DNA of 64,000 nucleotides from Stutzerimonas stutzeri (GTDB lineage: Bacteria; Pseudomonadota; Gammaproteobacteria; Pseudomonadales; Pseudomonadaceae). A program made the position numbers and the translations under genes. The stretch lies in the NCBI RefSeq assembly GCF_024448715.1, contig NZ_JAMOHZ010000002.1, forward strand, positions 372,001-436,000, in the 5' to 3' direction. The number at the start of each line of letters is the position of its first letter. The stretch's first letter is position 1. Positions 1 through 8,296 of this stretch are shown here, piece by piece. The notes under the pieces are model-generated. The model was not told where the DNA came from. It worked only from the letters and a program-made list of their open reading frames with translations, and did no database searches.

Positions 1-62
1 AGACTGGCAAACGCGTGTGCCGCGCCGGCCGTAATGTCGCCGACGACCCGCCAGCCACTCAT
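1..62 (-). CDS. 5' end of an LPS kinase-like protein, cut by window edge
   Basis: The minus strand carries an ATG at 60-62 that overlaps the waaP stop in an ATGA arrangement and stays open to the window edge, giving about 20 residues that begin MSGWRVVGDITAGAAHAF. Position directly downstream of waaP matches a WaaP/Kdo-kinase family gene (PA5008-like) in P. aeruginosa, which phosphorylates LPS core sugars. That identification rests on position and a vaguely familiar N-terminus only; the kinase domain lies outside the window. Confidence 0.5.
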   Translation of the reverse strand, partial: MSGWRVVGDITAGAAHAFAS

Positions 63-871
63 CGAGCACCCGGCGCGTACTTGCGCTCATAACGGCTTTG
101 AAGCCTGTCCGCCTTGCTTTCCAGCCAACGCAGCAACGGGGCCTCGTCACGCAGAGCCTCGCGCAGCGGACGCTGGAGATAGGTCTGTAGAAAACGCAGT
201 TTGTCGCGACGGGTCAGGCCAATGCCCAGTGCCGAAAAATACAGCCCGGCCAGATCCTTGTTGCGCCAGCGCCGTGGCGTTTCGCTGCGGGTCTGGGCGC
301 GGTGCAGGTCGATCAGCGATAAACGGAAATTCTGGGCCATTACTGGCTTGTCGGTGTGCAGCAGGAAGTGACAGATATAGAAGTCCCGATGATTGACCCC
401 GGCGCGGTGCATGGTGCCGGCCATATGCGCGACTTCGGCGATCAGCGCGCGCTTGAGCGGTGGCTCAGGCGGATTCTGCAGCCAATCGGCGCTGTAGTCT
501 TCGAGGCTGACCGTCGGCGCCAGCTCCTCGGTGATGATAAATGAATGCTGCGTGGCAGGATTGCTGCCGCGCTCGCCATAAGCCACGGCGGTCATGGTCG
601 GCACGCCTGCTTGATGCAAGCGCTGAATGGCCCGCCACTCCTGCCCAGCGCCCAGCACTGGCATCTTGGCAGTGCTCAGGTTCTTGAAGATCTCGCCCCA
701 GCCGATGCCGCGATGGATCTTGACGAAGTAACCGCGCCCATCGACTTCGATGCGCAATGTGCGCCGACCTTCCAGCTGCCGGTAGACCTGCCCCTGTAAC
801 TGCTCGACAGCCTCGAAGGCATCGCGATCAGTCCAGAGCGACTTGAAGGGCTCGGCAAGAATCAGTTTCAT
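59..871 (-). CDS. waaP: LPS core heptose(I) kinase WaaP/RfaP
   Basis: Cytoplasmic kinase that phosphorylates O-4 of the first inner-core heptose; in P. aeruginosa this phosphate is needed for outer-membrane integrity. The 270-residue product has the small-kinase layout: a VAIK-like lysine at K51 (YFVK), an HRD catalytic loop at 161-163 followed by FYICHF, and an IDLHR metal-binding segment at 187-191. Asp163 coincides with the catalytic Asp described for P. aeruginosa WaaP. It overlaps waaG by 4 nt and the next kinase-like gene by 4 nt, so it is translationally coupled in the waaF-waaC-waaG-waaP operon. Confidence 0.95.
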   Translation of the reverse strand: MKLILAEPFKSLWTDRDAFEAVEQLQGQVYRQLEGRRTLRIEVDGRGYFVKIHRGIGWGEIFKNLSTAKMPVLGAGQEWRAIQRLHQAGVPTMTAVAYGERGSNPATQHSFIITEELAPTVSLEDYSADWLQNPPEPPLKRALIAEVAHMAGTMHRAGVNHRDFYICHFLLHTDKPVMAQNFRLSLIDLHRAQTRSETPRRWRNKDLAGLYFSALGIGLTRRDKLRFLQTYLQRPLREALRDEAPLLRWLESKADRLQSRYERKYAPGAR

Positions 872-1989
872 GGGCGCTCCGCCAGGATCACGTCGGCCGC
901 CCGCATTGGCATGCTGTACAGATCGGCGCTATCGGCGTAGGCCAACGCGTTGCGTGCCCAGATGCTGCGCTTTACGTCGTCGGCCAGCATTTCGGCCAGC
1001 ATGCGATCAAGATCGTCCTGTTCGAACGGGCTCGGCACCACTCTCCCGCAGTCGGCGTCGGCAATGTAATGAGCGTAACCGCACACTTCGGTCACCAGCA
1101 CCGGCAACCCGGCTACCAACGCCTCAAGCAGCACGGTACCCGTGTTCTCGTTGTAGGCCGGGTGGATCAACAGATCGGCGCCAAGCAGAAAGCGGGGAAC
1201 ATCGCTACGCCCCTTGAGGTACTCGACATGAGCAGAGATGCCCAGGGTCTTTGCCTGTAGCTGGAACGGCTTGGGATCGTCCTGACCAATCACGAACAGG
1301 CGCGTACGCTTTTTCAATGCGCGCGGAAGCGACGCCAGAGCCTTTAGCGTGCGGTCCAGCCCCTTGGTCTTGAAGCCGGAGCCGATCTGCACCAGCAACA
1401 GATCGTCTTCGCTCAGCTCGAACTCGTCGCGAAAAGCGGCGCGAATCTCAGCCGCATTGGCGGGTGCGCGACGGTCCGCGGCGATGCCCGGCGGCAGCAG
1501 GTGAAAGCGTCCGGCCGGCGTGGCGTAGTGCTTGACGAACAGCGGCTGCTGCACCTCGGAGATCATCAGAATTTCCGTGCTGGAGCGCGGGTCGAACACC
1601 GCTCGCTCGTATTCGGCGAAGTGCTTGTAACGGCCCCAGCGGCGATAAATCGGATTGCGCAAGGTTTGCGCCTTGTCTTCGAAACAGGGATCGGCCGCGT
1701 AATAGACGTCGAGCCCGGGCATCTTGTTGAAGCCCACCACCCGGTCCACTGGACGCTTTGCCAGATCCGCCTCGACCCAGGCCGTGAATCGTTCATTGCG
1801 GGTATGGTTGAAGATCGCTTTGGCCGGTGCGATGAGCACTTCGAAGCCGTCGGGAATTTCACCTTCCCAGATCATCGTGTAGACACGAATGGCATGGCCT
1901 CGCCGCTGGCACTCCAGCGCGATGCGCATGAAGTCGCGCTGCAGCCCACCGAAAGGGAAGTACTTGTAAAGAATGAAGGCCAGCTGCAT
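868..1989 (-). CDS. waaG: LPS core glucosyltransferase WaaG (GT4)
   Basis: Retaining GT-B glycosyltransferase that adds the first hexose to heptose II of the LPS core from a UDP-sugar at the inner face of the cytoplasmic membrane. The 373-residue length fits the family. The N-terminal glycine loop FGGLQ is at about 13-17. The nucleotide-binding half starts near residue 198 with QIGSGFKTKG, and the GT4 donor-site motif NENTGTVLLEA is at 280-290. The start codon shares one base with the waaC stop (TGATG), and the gene overlaps waaP by 4 nt. Confidence 0.95.
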   Translation of the reverse strand: MQLAFILYKYFPFGGLQRDFMRIALECQRRGHAIRVYTMIWEGEIPDGFEVLIAPAKAIFNHTRNERFTAWVEADLAKRPVDRVVGFNKMPGLDVYYAADPCFEDKAQTLRNPIYRRWGRYKHFAEYERAVFDPRSSTEILMISEVQQPLFVKHYATPAGRFHLLPPGIAADRRAPANAAEIRAAFRDEFELSEDDLLLVQIGSGFKTKGLDRTLKALASLPRALKKRTRLFVIGQDDPKPFQLQAKTLGISAHVEYLKGRSDVPRFLLGADLLIHPAYNENTGTVLLEALVAGLPVLVTEVCGYAHYIADADCGRVVPSPFEQDDLDRMLAEMLADDVKRSIWARNALAYADSADLYSMPMRAADVILAERP

Positions 1990-2990
1990 CAGTTTGTCTC
2001 CGATGACCGCAACAGGGCCTTGAGTTCACTGGCGACGCGCTCGGGTCGCAGCTCGTCGAAACAGGATTTGTGGCGATCGCCCTTGCCGGCGTTCGGGCCG
2101 GACGCGCACAGGTGCACCTGCGAGCGGCCATAGGCGCCGACGCGGCCCGGCAACGTGGGGCCATACAGCGAAATACTGGGTACGTCCAATGCCGCTGCAA
2201 GATGGCCGAGCCCGGTATCCACGGCCACGCAAGCATGGGCACCGGCAACCACCTTGGCAATTCCGCCCAGATTCAGCTTGGGTAATACCGCGACGTCGGG
2301 CAGCCCGTCGGCGATGCGCTCGGCACGTGCCTTTTCCTCAGCATTCCCCCATGGCAGGCGAATCGCCCAGCCGAATTCGCTCATCCGCTGAGCGAGCTCG
2401 CGCCAGTACGGCTCAGGCCAATGCTTGCTTGGCCAGGTAGTACCGTGCAAAAACAACAGATAGGGTTGCTCGTTGGACGTCGCCAGTAGCCCGCGATCCA
2501 GGCCGTAAACGGCAACCGTCTCGGGGACTGGATAACCCAACGCTTGGGCGAACAACTGACGTACGCGTTCGAGCGCATGCTGGTCGCGCGACACGGTGTA
2601 ACGGCGATCATAGAAGCGCGCCGCAAGCGGCTCGCGCGCAGAATCACGATCCAGCCCGGCGACAGGTGCCTTGACGTAGCGGGTCAGCCAGGCACTTTTC
2701 AGCAAGCCTTGGGCATCGATTACCAGGTCGTAGCGCGTCTCCCAAAGGCGTGCCTTAAAGCGCCGCCACTCACCGGAACGCAACGTTTTCAATGGGTGCT
2801 TCCGCCAGCGACGAATCGCCACCGGGATCACTTGGGCCACCGCAGGATGCCAGGCGGGAATTTCGGCGAAACCCTCTTCCACCACCCAGTCGAACTGAAT
2901 ACCGGGCATTGCCCGCTGCGCATCGGTCAACGCCGGCAATGTATGCACCACGTCACCCAGCGAGGAGGTTTTGACCAGCAACACTCTCAC
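1989..2990 (-). CDS. waaC: ADP-heptose:LPS heptosyltransferase I
   Basis: Adds the first L-glycero-D-manno-heptose to Kdo of lipid A-Kdo2. The 333-residue GT9 protein begins MRVLLVKTSSLGDVVHTLPAL, where SSLGD carries the conserved catalytic Asp near residue 13. A C-terminal VDTGLGHLAAALDVPSISLYGP stretch (VDTGLGHLAAA, then LYGP) is the donor-binding signature of heptosyltransferases. waaF ends at the base immediately before this ATG, so the two are contiguous with no gap. The order waaF-waaC-waaG-waaP is typical of Pseudomonas. Confidence 0.95.
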   Translation of the reverse strand: MRVLLVKTSSLGDVVHTLPALTDAQRAMPGIQFDWVVEEGFAEIPAWHPAVAQVIPVAIRRWRKHPLKTLRSGEWRRFKARLWETRYDLVIDAQGLLKSAWLTRYVKAPVAGLDRDSAREPLAARFYDRRYTVSRDQHALERVRQLFAQALGYPVPETVAVYGLDRGLLATSNEQPYLLFLHGTTWPSKHWPEPYWRELAQRMSEFGWAIRLPWGNAEEKARAERIADGLPDVAVLPKLNLGGIAKVVAGAHACVAVDTGLGHLAAALDVPSISLYGPTLPGRVGAYGRSQVHLCASGPNAGKGDRHKSCFDELRPERVASELKALLRSSETN

Positions 2991-4025
2991 TCAGCGCACC
3001 TCAACCGGCTGCGGAACCAGGCGATCAAGCGCTTCGATCACCTTCGGCGGATGCAGTTCGCGCATGCAATTGTTATGGCCGAAGCGGCAGGTGCGCTCGA
3101 AACAGGGGCTGCAATCCAACCCTAGACGCACCACCTCGACCTGTTCGGACAACGGCGGCGTGAAAGCCGGTGATGTCGAACCGTAGACAGAAACCAGAGG
3201 ACGACCCAGCGCCGCGGAGACGTGCATCAAGCCCGAATCGTTGGAAACCACCGCCTCGGCGCATGACAACAGGTCGATCGCTTCGGCCAGGCTGGTTTCG
3301 CCCGCAAGATTGGTCGCTTCTTCACGCAGCCCCGGAATCAGACGCTGCAGAATTTCTTCACCCACGGGATGGTCGTTCTTCGAGCCGAACAGCCAGACCT
3401 GCCAGCCCTGACGAATCTTCGCCTCCGCCACCTTGGCGAAGTGCTCGGCCGGCCAGCGTTTGGACTCACCGAATTCCGCACCAGGGCAAAGCGCAAGCAC
3501 TGGACGATCCAGCAGCAATCCGAAACGCAACAGCGCAGCGTCGCGCGTTTCGGAGTCGATCCGCAGTGACGGTTTCGGATACGGCTTGGGCAATTCGGCG
3601 CCGGGCTCGAAGGCCAGCGCCATGAAGCGCTCGATCATCAGCGGATAGCGCTGCTTGTCCAGTTTGCGCATGTCGTTGAGCAAGCCGAAGCGCATCTCGC
3701 CGCGCCAACCGGTGCGCTTCGGGATGCCGGCAAAGAACGGCACCAGCGCCGACTTCAGTGAGTTCGGTAGCAGGATCGCCTGCTGGTACTGCCCACGCAG
3801 GCTCTGCGCGATGGTGCGCCGAGTTGCCATGTCGAGCACGCCGTGCCCTACCGGAAAACTCAATGCCTGGCGCACTTCGGGCATGCGCTCGAGAATCGGG
3901 CGGCTCCACTCGGGTGCGAGCACATCGATCTGGCATTCCGGATGGCGCTGTTTCAGGCAGACGAACAGCGTCTGCGCCATCACCATGTCGCCGACCCAAC
4001 TGGGACCCACAATCAGAATATTCAT
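2991..4025 (-). CDS. waaF: ADP-heptose:LPS heptosyltransferase II
   Basis: Transfers the second heptose onto heptose I of the LPS inner core. The 344-residue GT9 protein starts MNILIVGPSWVGDMVMAQTL, with the family WVGD motif at about 10-13. The donor-site motif SNDSGLMHVSAALGRP followed by VSVYGST lies in the C-terminal third. It is the first gene of the waaF-waaC-waaG-waaP operon. The 79-bp gap to ilvE holds degenerate heptamers and a hairpin but no obvious promoter, so either read-through from ilvE or a weak local promoter is possible. Confidence 0.95.
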   Translation of the reverse strand: MNILIVGPSWVGDMVMAQTLFVCLKQRHPECQIDVLAPEWSRPILERMPEVRQALSFPVGHGVLDMATRRTIAQSLRGQYQQAILLPNSLKSALVPFFAGIPKRTGWRGEMRFGLLNDMRKLDKQRYPLMIERFMALAFEPGAELPKPYPKPSLRIDSETRDAALLRFGLLLDRPVLALCPGAEFGESKRWPAEHFAKVAEAKIRQGWQVWLFGSKNDHPVGEEILQRLIPGLREEATNLAGETSLAEAIDLLSCAEAVVSNDSGLMHVSAALGRPLVSVYGSTSPAFTPPLSEQVEVVRLGLDCSPCFERTCRFGHNNCMRELHPPKVIEALDRLVPQPVEVR

Positions 4026-4034
4026 AAAGGCAGC

Positions 4035-4090
4035 TTCAGGCTTCGGGCCTCAGGCCGCAAGCGCGAGCAGCCCGAGCGGCTCGTGCTTGC
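4035..4090. repeat. Degenerate CTCAAGC-type heptamers and hairpin in the waaF/ilvE gap
   Basis: From 4035 to 4062 the plus strand reads four consecutive 7-mers: TTCAGGC, TTCGGGC, CTCAGGC, CGCAAGC. Each is a one- to three-base variant of the CTCAAGC unit tandemly repeated at 13012-13079. The last unit leads into an inverted repeat, GCAAGC(4057-4062)...GCTTGC(4085-4090) with inner GAGC/GCTC pairing, which could act as a weak stop after ilvE. There is no U-tract, so the terminator role is unsure. Confidence 0.5.
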
Positions 4091-4104
4091 AGCGGACCCC
4101 GCGC

Positions 4105-5028
4105 TTACTTGACCAGCGTACGCCACTCGGGATGAGCGTCGGTTTTGCCCGACACCAGATCGAAATAGGCTTTCTGCACACGCTCGGTGACCGGGCCGCG
4201 GCGCCCGATGCCGATATTGCGACCATCGACTTCGCGGATCGGCGTGACCTCAGCGGCAGTGCCGGTGAAGAAGGCTTCATCGGCGATGTAGACCTCGTCG
4301 CGAGTGATGCGCTTTTCCACGACCTTGATGCCCAGCTCGTCGGCCAGGGTCAGTACGGTGCCACGGGTGATGCCATTGAGACAGGCCGTGACTTCCGGGG
4401 TGTAGATCACACCGTCCTTGATGATGAAGATGTTCTCGCCCGAGCCCTCGGCAACATAGCCTTCCGGATCGAGCATCAACGCTTCGTCGGCACCGCCTGA
4501 AATGGCTTCCTGCAGCGCCAGCATCGAGTTGATGTAGGCGCCGTTGGACTTGGCGCGGGTCATGCTGATGTTGACGTGGTGGCGAGTAAAGGAGCTGGTG
4601 CGCACCTTGATGCCCATCTCCAGCGCCTCGTCGCCCATGTAGGCGCCCCAATGCCAGGCGGCTACGATCACGTGGACCTTCAGACCACTGGCACGCAGCC
4701 CCATGCCTTCGGATCCGTAGAAGACCATCGGGCGAATGTAGGCGCTTTCCAGATTGTTCTCGCGAACGGCGGCGCGGGTCGCCTCGTTGATTTCTTCCTT
4801 CGAGTACGGCATCTGCATGTTCATGATGTGCGCCGAATCGAACAAACGATCCGTATGCGCCTGCAGGCGGAAAATCGCGGTGCCGGCTGGAGTGTTATAG
4901 GCGCGCACACCTTCGAAAACGCCCATGCCGTAATGCAGGGTGTGAGTCAGGACATGGGTGGTCGCGTCGCGCCACTGAACCAGCTCACCGTCATACCAGA
5001 TCACGCCATCACGATCGGCCATCGACAT
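4105..5028 (-). CDS. ilvE: Branched-chain amino acid aminotransferase
   Basis: PLP enzyme interconverting Leu/Ile/Val and their 2-oxo acids with glutamate/2-oxoglutarate. The 307-residue protein begins MSMADRDGVIWYDGELVQW. The ATG at 5028 is chosen because GAGGTGG lies 5 nt upstream; the in-frame GTG at 5037 falls inside that Shine-Dalgarno. The Schiff-base lysine is K160 in TRAKSNGAY, and a class IV fold signature EGSGENIFII follows. The gene sits 45 bp downstream of glnE on the same strand and may be co-transcribed with it. Confidence 0.95.
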   Translation of the reverse strand: MSMADRDGVIWYDGELVQWRDATTHVLTHTLHYGMGVFEGVRAYNTPAGTAIFRLQAHTDRLFDSAHIMNMQMPYSKEEINEATRAAVRENNLESAYIRPMVFYGSEGMGLRASGLKVHVIVAAWHWGAYMGDEALEMGIKVRTSSFTRHHVNISMTRAKSNGAYINSMLALQEAISGGADEALMLDPEGYVAEGSGENIFIIKDGVIYTPEVTACLNGITRGTVLTLADELGIKVVEKRITRDEVYIADEAFFTGTAAEVTPIREVDGRNIGIGRRGPVTERVQKAYFDLVSGKTDAHPEWRTLVK

Positions 5029-5073
5029 TGTTGCCACCTCGGAATTCGATAAATGCTGTGTTTGCAGACGAGA

Positions 5074-8019
5074 TCAGCTGAGCCCCAGCTCACGCCAGAT
5101 GCGCATTACCGCGCGACGCTCGTCATGAAATTGGTCCCCACTCACGACCCCGGGCAGTTTCTGCAGTGATTGCCGGTGGGCCGCGGCGCGGTATGCCTTG
5201 TAGGCATCCTGCAGCAGCCGAACCTCATCGCCGGTCATCAGCCCGGCCTGCTCCAACCCATCGAGAATGCGGATGTTATCGGTATAGCGCAGCAGTTGCG
5301 GATGCTGGTGCGACCACGCCAAAGCCGCGTATTGCACCATAAATTCGATATCCACGATACCACCGGCATCCTGCTTGAGATTGAACTCACCGTCGGCCTG
5401 GAAGGCTTTGTCTGCCGTGCCGGCCTGGGTGGTGCGGGTGCCGAGGTTGTCGCGCATCTTGGTGCGCATCTCGCTAACTTCGCGGCGCAGCTGTTCGAGA
5501 TCACGCGAGCGCCCGAGCACCGCGGCGCGCACCTTCTCGAAGTTCGCAGCCAATTGTGGACAGCCAACCAGCACCCGCGCTCGTACCAGAGCCTGATGTT
5601 CCCAAGTCCAGGCTTCCTGGCCCTGATAGCGCTCGAAAGCGCTCAGCGAGCTGACCAGCAACCCGGAAACGCCCGACGGCCGTAGACGCATATCGACTTC
5701 ATAGAGCTGACCGGAAGTGGTCTGGGTCGTCAGCAAATGAATAATGCGCTGCCCCAGGCGAGTGAAGAACTGAGCGCCGTCGATCGGCTTGGCGCCATCG
5801 GTTTCGGCACCCGGATCGCCGTCGTGAATGAACACCAGATCCAGGTCTGAGCCGTGACCTAGCTCGAGCCCCCCGACCTTGCCATAGCCGAGGATGATGA
5901 AAGCCGGGTCGCAAAGCGCACCATCAACCCGCCGAGGCTGACCATGGCGAGCCACCGTATGCCGCCAGGCCAGCGCCAGCACCTGCTCGAGAATCGCTTC
6001 AGCGAGCCAGGTCAGGTAATCGCTGACTTTCATCAGCGGCAAGGTTCCGGCGATTTCCGAGGCAGCCACACGCAGCCGATGCGCCAGCTTGAAATGCCGC
6101 AGCGCTTCCATCTGCTGCTCTAGGTCCTCCTCTGGAATGCGCGCCAGCCGCTCACACAATTCCGCGGCGAGTTCCGGCGCCTGTGGTGGGCTGAACAGTC
6201 GCCCGGCGTTGAGGAGCTCGTCCAGTAACAAGGGAAAACGGGCAATCTGCTCGGCAATCCAGGGGCTACCTGCACAGAGCTCCAGCAGCCGCTGCAGCGC
6301 ACCGGGGTTTTCCGTCAGCAGCACCAGATAGGCCGAGCGACGCGCAACCGCCTCGACTAGCGGTAGCACTCGCTCCAGGACCAGATCGGGATCGTCCTGT
6401 TCGACAGCCTGCGCCAGAAGCCGAGGGATGAAGGCATCGAGCCGCTCGCGCCCGAGGCGCTGCATGGTTCGGACCTGATTGCCGCTGCGCAGAGTAGCGA
6501 GACGCTGACATGCCGCTTGGCCGTCTCTAAAACCTGCATCGGACAGTTGTCGACTGGCGAATTCTTCATCCCAGTCCTGCTCCCACAAGGGTAACCATTC
6601 GCCGCCGACCAACGACTCGCCTTCGGCGTTTTCGTCCTCATCGGGATCGGCAATGACCTGCCGAAAATGCCAATCGACCCGATCGCGCCAATGCAGCAGG
6701 CGCGCATGAAAGGTTTCCCAATTGTCGAAGCCGAGCATGAAGGCGACGCGGTCACGATCGATCTGGTTGTCTGGCAACATTTGCGTCTGGCGATCGTCGA
6801 TGGCCTGCAAGGCGTGTTCGGTGTAACGCAGAAATTCATACCCCTCACGCAGCTCCTCAACTGCAGCAGGCGGCAGGTAGCCCTGCGCGGCGAGCGTTGC
6901 CAGGACTTTCAGCAGGGGTCGCTGCTGCAAACTCAGATCGCGCCCGCCGTGAATCAGCTGAAATGCCTGGGCGATGAATTCCACTTCGCGAATACCACCA
7001 GAGCCGAGCTTGATATTCGCCGCCACGCCCTTGCGCCGCACCTCCTGCTGGATCAGCTGCTTCATGGTCCGCAGCGCATCGATGGCAGAGAAATCCAGAT
7101 AACGGCGATAGACGAACGGGCGCAGCATGTCGAGCAGCTCCTTGCCCGCATCCTGATCGCCGGCGACCACGCGCGCCTTGATCATGGCGTAGCGCTCCCA
7201 GTCGCGCCCCTGGTCCTGATAATACTGCTCCAGCGCATTGAAGCTCAGCACCAGCGAGCCGGATGAGCCATAGGGCCGCAGGCGCATGTCCACGCGGAAG
7301 ACGAAGCCGTCGAGAGTCGGCGCATCGAGCGCCTTGATCAGCCGCTGGCCGAGGCGCACAAAAAATTCCTGGTTGTCCAGCGAACGCTTGGCACCGGCGG
7401 TTTCGCCACCCTCCGGGTAGCCGAAGATCAGGTCGATGTCGGAAGAAAGGTTGAGCTCGCGTGCGCCCAACTTGCCCATGCCAAGGATGACCATATGTTG
7501 CGCCCGACCACTGCGCCGGCCGGTCGGGACGCCGAACTGCTCGCAGTGCCGTGTATAAAGCCATTGATAGGCAAGATCGATGCAGGCATCGGCCATGTCG
7601 GTCAAGTCGCCGCAGGTTTCGGCGAGGTCTGCCTGGCGGGTCAGATCGCGCCAGATGATTCGAACCTGCTGGCGGTTGCGAAAACGCCTCAACATGCTCG
7701 ACAGGCTGTCTTCATCGCTGCAGTCGACCAGCGCTTCAGCGAGCATTGATCGCATTTCGCCAGCCTGTAGCGAACACTCCAGCAGTCCGATTTCCGCCAG
7801 CTGCAGCAGCATCTCGGGATCTCGGCTAACCTGCTCAGTGACAAAATCACTGGCTGCACAGACACGGCTGAACGCATCGCGGCGCTCAGCCGGCCATGCG
7901 CCGAAGCACTTGGCCGCATGCTCCGACGAGTCGCGTATCGTACTGAGGAACGACTCCTCGGCACGGCTGACCAATGGCAATAATGACATCGGTAATGCAA
8001 CCAGTGATGGCAAAGTCAT
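5074..8019 (-). CDS. glnE: Bifunctional glutamine synthetase adenylyltransferase/deadenylylase
   Basis: Controls glutamine synthetase by adding or phosphorolytically removing AMP in response to PII and glutamine. The 981-residue length from ATG 8019 equals the family norm. That start has AAGGA 8 nt upstream; an upstream in-frame extension to 8298 would add 93 unfamiliar residues and run through the aceE operator region. Two nucleotidyltransferase domains are visible: SSDIDLIFGYPEGG near residue 190 (deadenylylating half) and GSDLDLVFIHDG near residue 723 (adenylylating half). It is divergent from aceE. Confidence 0.95.
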   Translation of the reverse strand: MTLPSLVALPMSLLPLVSRAEESFLSTIRDSSEHAAKCFGAWPAERRDAFSRVCAASDFVTEQVSRDPEMLLQLAEIGLLECSLQAGEMRSMLAEALVDCSDEDSLSSMLRRFRNRQQVRIIWRDLTRQADLAETCGDLTDMADACIDLAYQWLYTRHCEQFGVPTGRRSGRAQHMVILGMGKLGARELNLSSDIDLIFGYPEGGETAGAKRSLDNQEFFVRLGQRLIKALDAPTLDGFVFRVDMRLRPYGSSGSLVLSFNALEQYYQDQGRDWERYAMIKARVVAGDQDAGKELLDMLRPFVYRRYLDFSAIDALRTMKQLIQQEVRRKGVAANIKLGSGGIREVEFIAQAFQLIHGGRDLSLQQRPLLKVLATLAAQGYLPPAAVEELREGYEFLRYTEHALQAIDDRQTQMLPDNQIDRDRVAFMLGFDNWETFHARLLHWRDRVDWHFRQVIADPDEDENAEGESLVGGEWLPLWEQDWDEEFASRQLSDAGFRDGQAACQRLATLRSGNQVRTMQRLGRERLDAFIPRLLAQAVEQDDPDLVLERVLPLVEAVARRSAYLVLLTENPGALQRLLELCAGSPWIAEQIARFPLLLDELLNAGRLFSPPQAPELAAELCERLARIPEEDLEQQMEALRHFKLAHRLRVAASEIAGTLPLMKVSDYLTWLAEAILEQVLALAWRHTVARHGQPRRVDGALCDPAFIILGYGKVGGLELGHGSDLDLVFIHDGDPGAETDGAKPIDGAQFFTRLGQRIIHLLTTQTTSGQLYEVDMRLRPSGVSGLLVSSLSAFERYQGQEAWTWEHQALVRARVLVGCPQLAANFEKVRAAVLGRSRDLEQLRREVSEMRTKMRDNLGTRTTQAGTADKAFQADGEFNLKQDAGGIVDIEFMVQYAALAWSHQHPQLLRYTDNIRILDGLEQAGLMTGDEVRLLQDAYKAYRAAAHRQSLQKLPGVVSGDQFHDERRAVMRIWRELGLS

Positions 8020-8117
8020 ATAAAGTTCCTTGTGCCGATGGTGGTTACGGGACAGCTGAAGACCCCGAGCTAGAGCCCACGAAGTAAAAAACAGCGAGCT
8101 AAGCCGACTCGCTGCCG

Positions 8118-8185
8118 CTGTAGTTTTACTACGAAAGAATGTCACAGGGGGCTGAATCAGCCGTCGTTTTGTAGTAAAACTACAG
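8118..8185. promoter_or_regulatory. Twin palindromic operators in the glnE/aceE divergent gap
   Basis: CTGTAGTTTTACTAC at 8118-8132 recurs in reverse orientation as GTAGTAAAACTACAG at 8171-8185. Each copy is itself a palindrome, GTAGT-NNN-ACTAC, fitting the GT-N3-AC pattern of FadR/PdhR-type GntR regulators. Centres are 51 bp apart, close to five helical turns. The 277-bp gap holds no gene. The pair suits repression of aceEF by a PdhR-like regulator and could also affect glnE; the copies could alternatively pair as a long hairpin in a transcript. Confidence 0.6.
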
Positions 8186-8296
8186 AGCCCGGTTCTACCC
8201 CCGGCAACATCCAAGAACATATAGACGCACCGGCCCACAAAGCCGGCAGCGAAGCAGGCAACCGATTCTGGAAGCCTTTCCGCCCTGGAGCAAGCC

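Noticed and set aside
5029..5037. GTG start for ilvE at 5037
   Set aside because: That GTG is part of the GAGGTGG ribosome-binding site serving the ATG at 5028.
8118..8185. Insertion-sequence ends or attachment sites
   Set aside because: No transposase or target duplication is present, and each copy is itself palindromic with operator-like dimensions.
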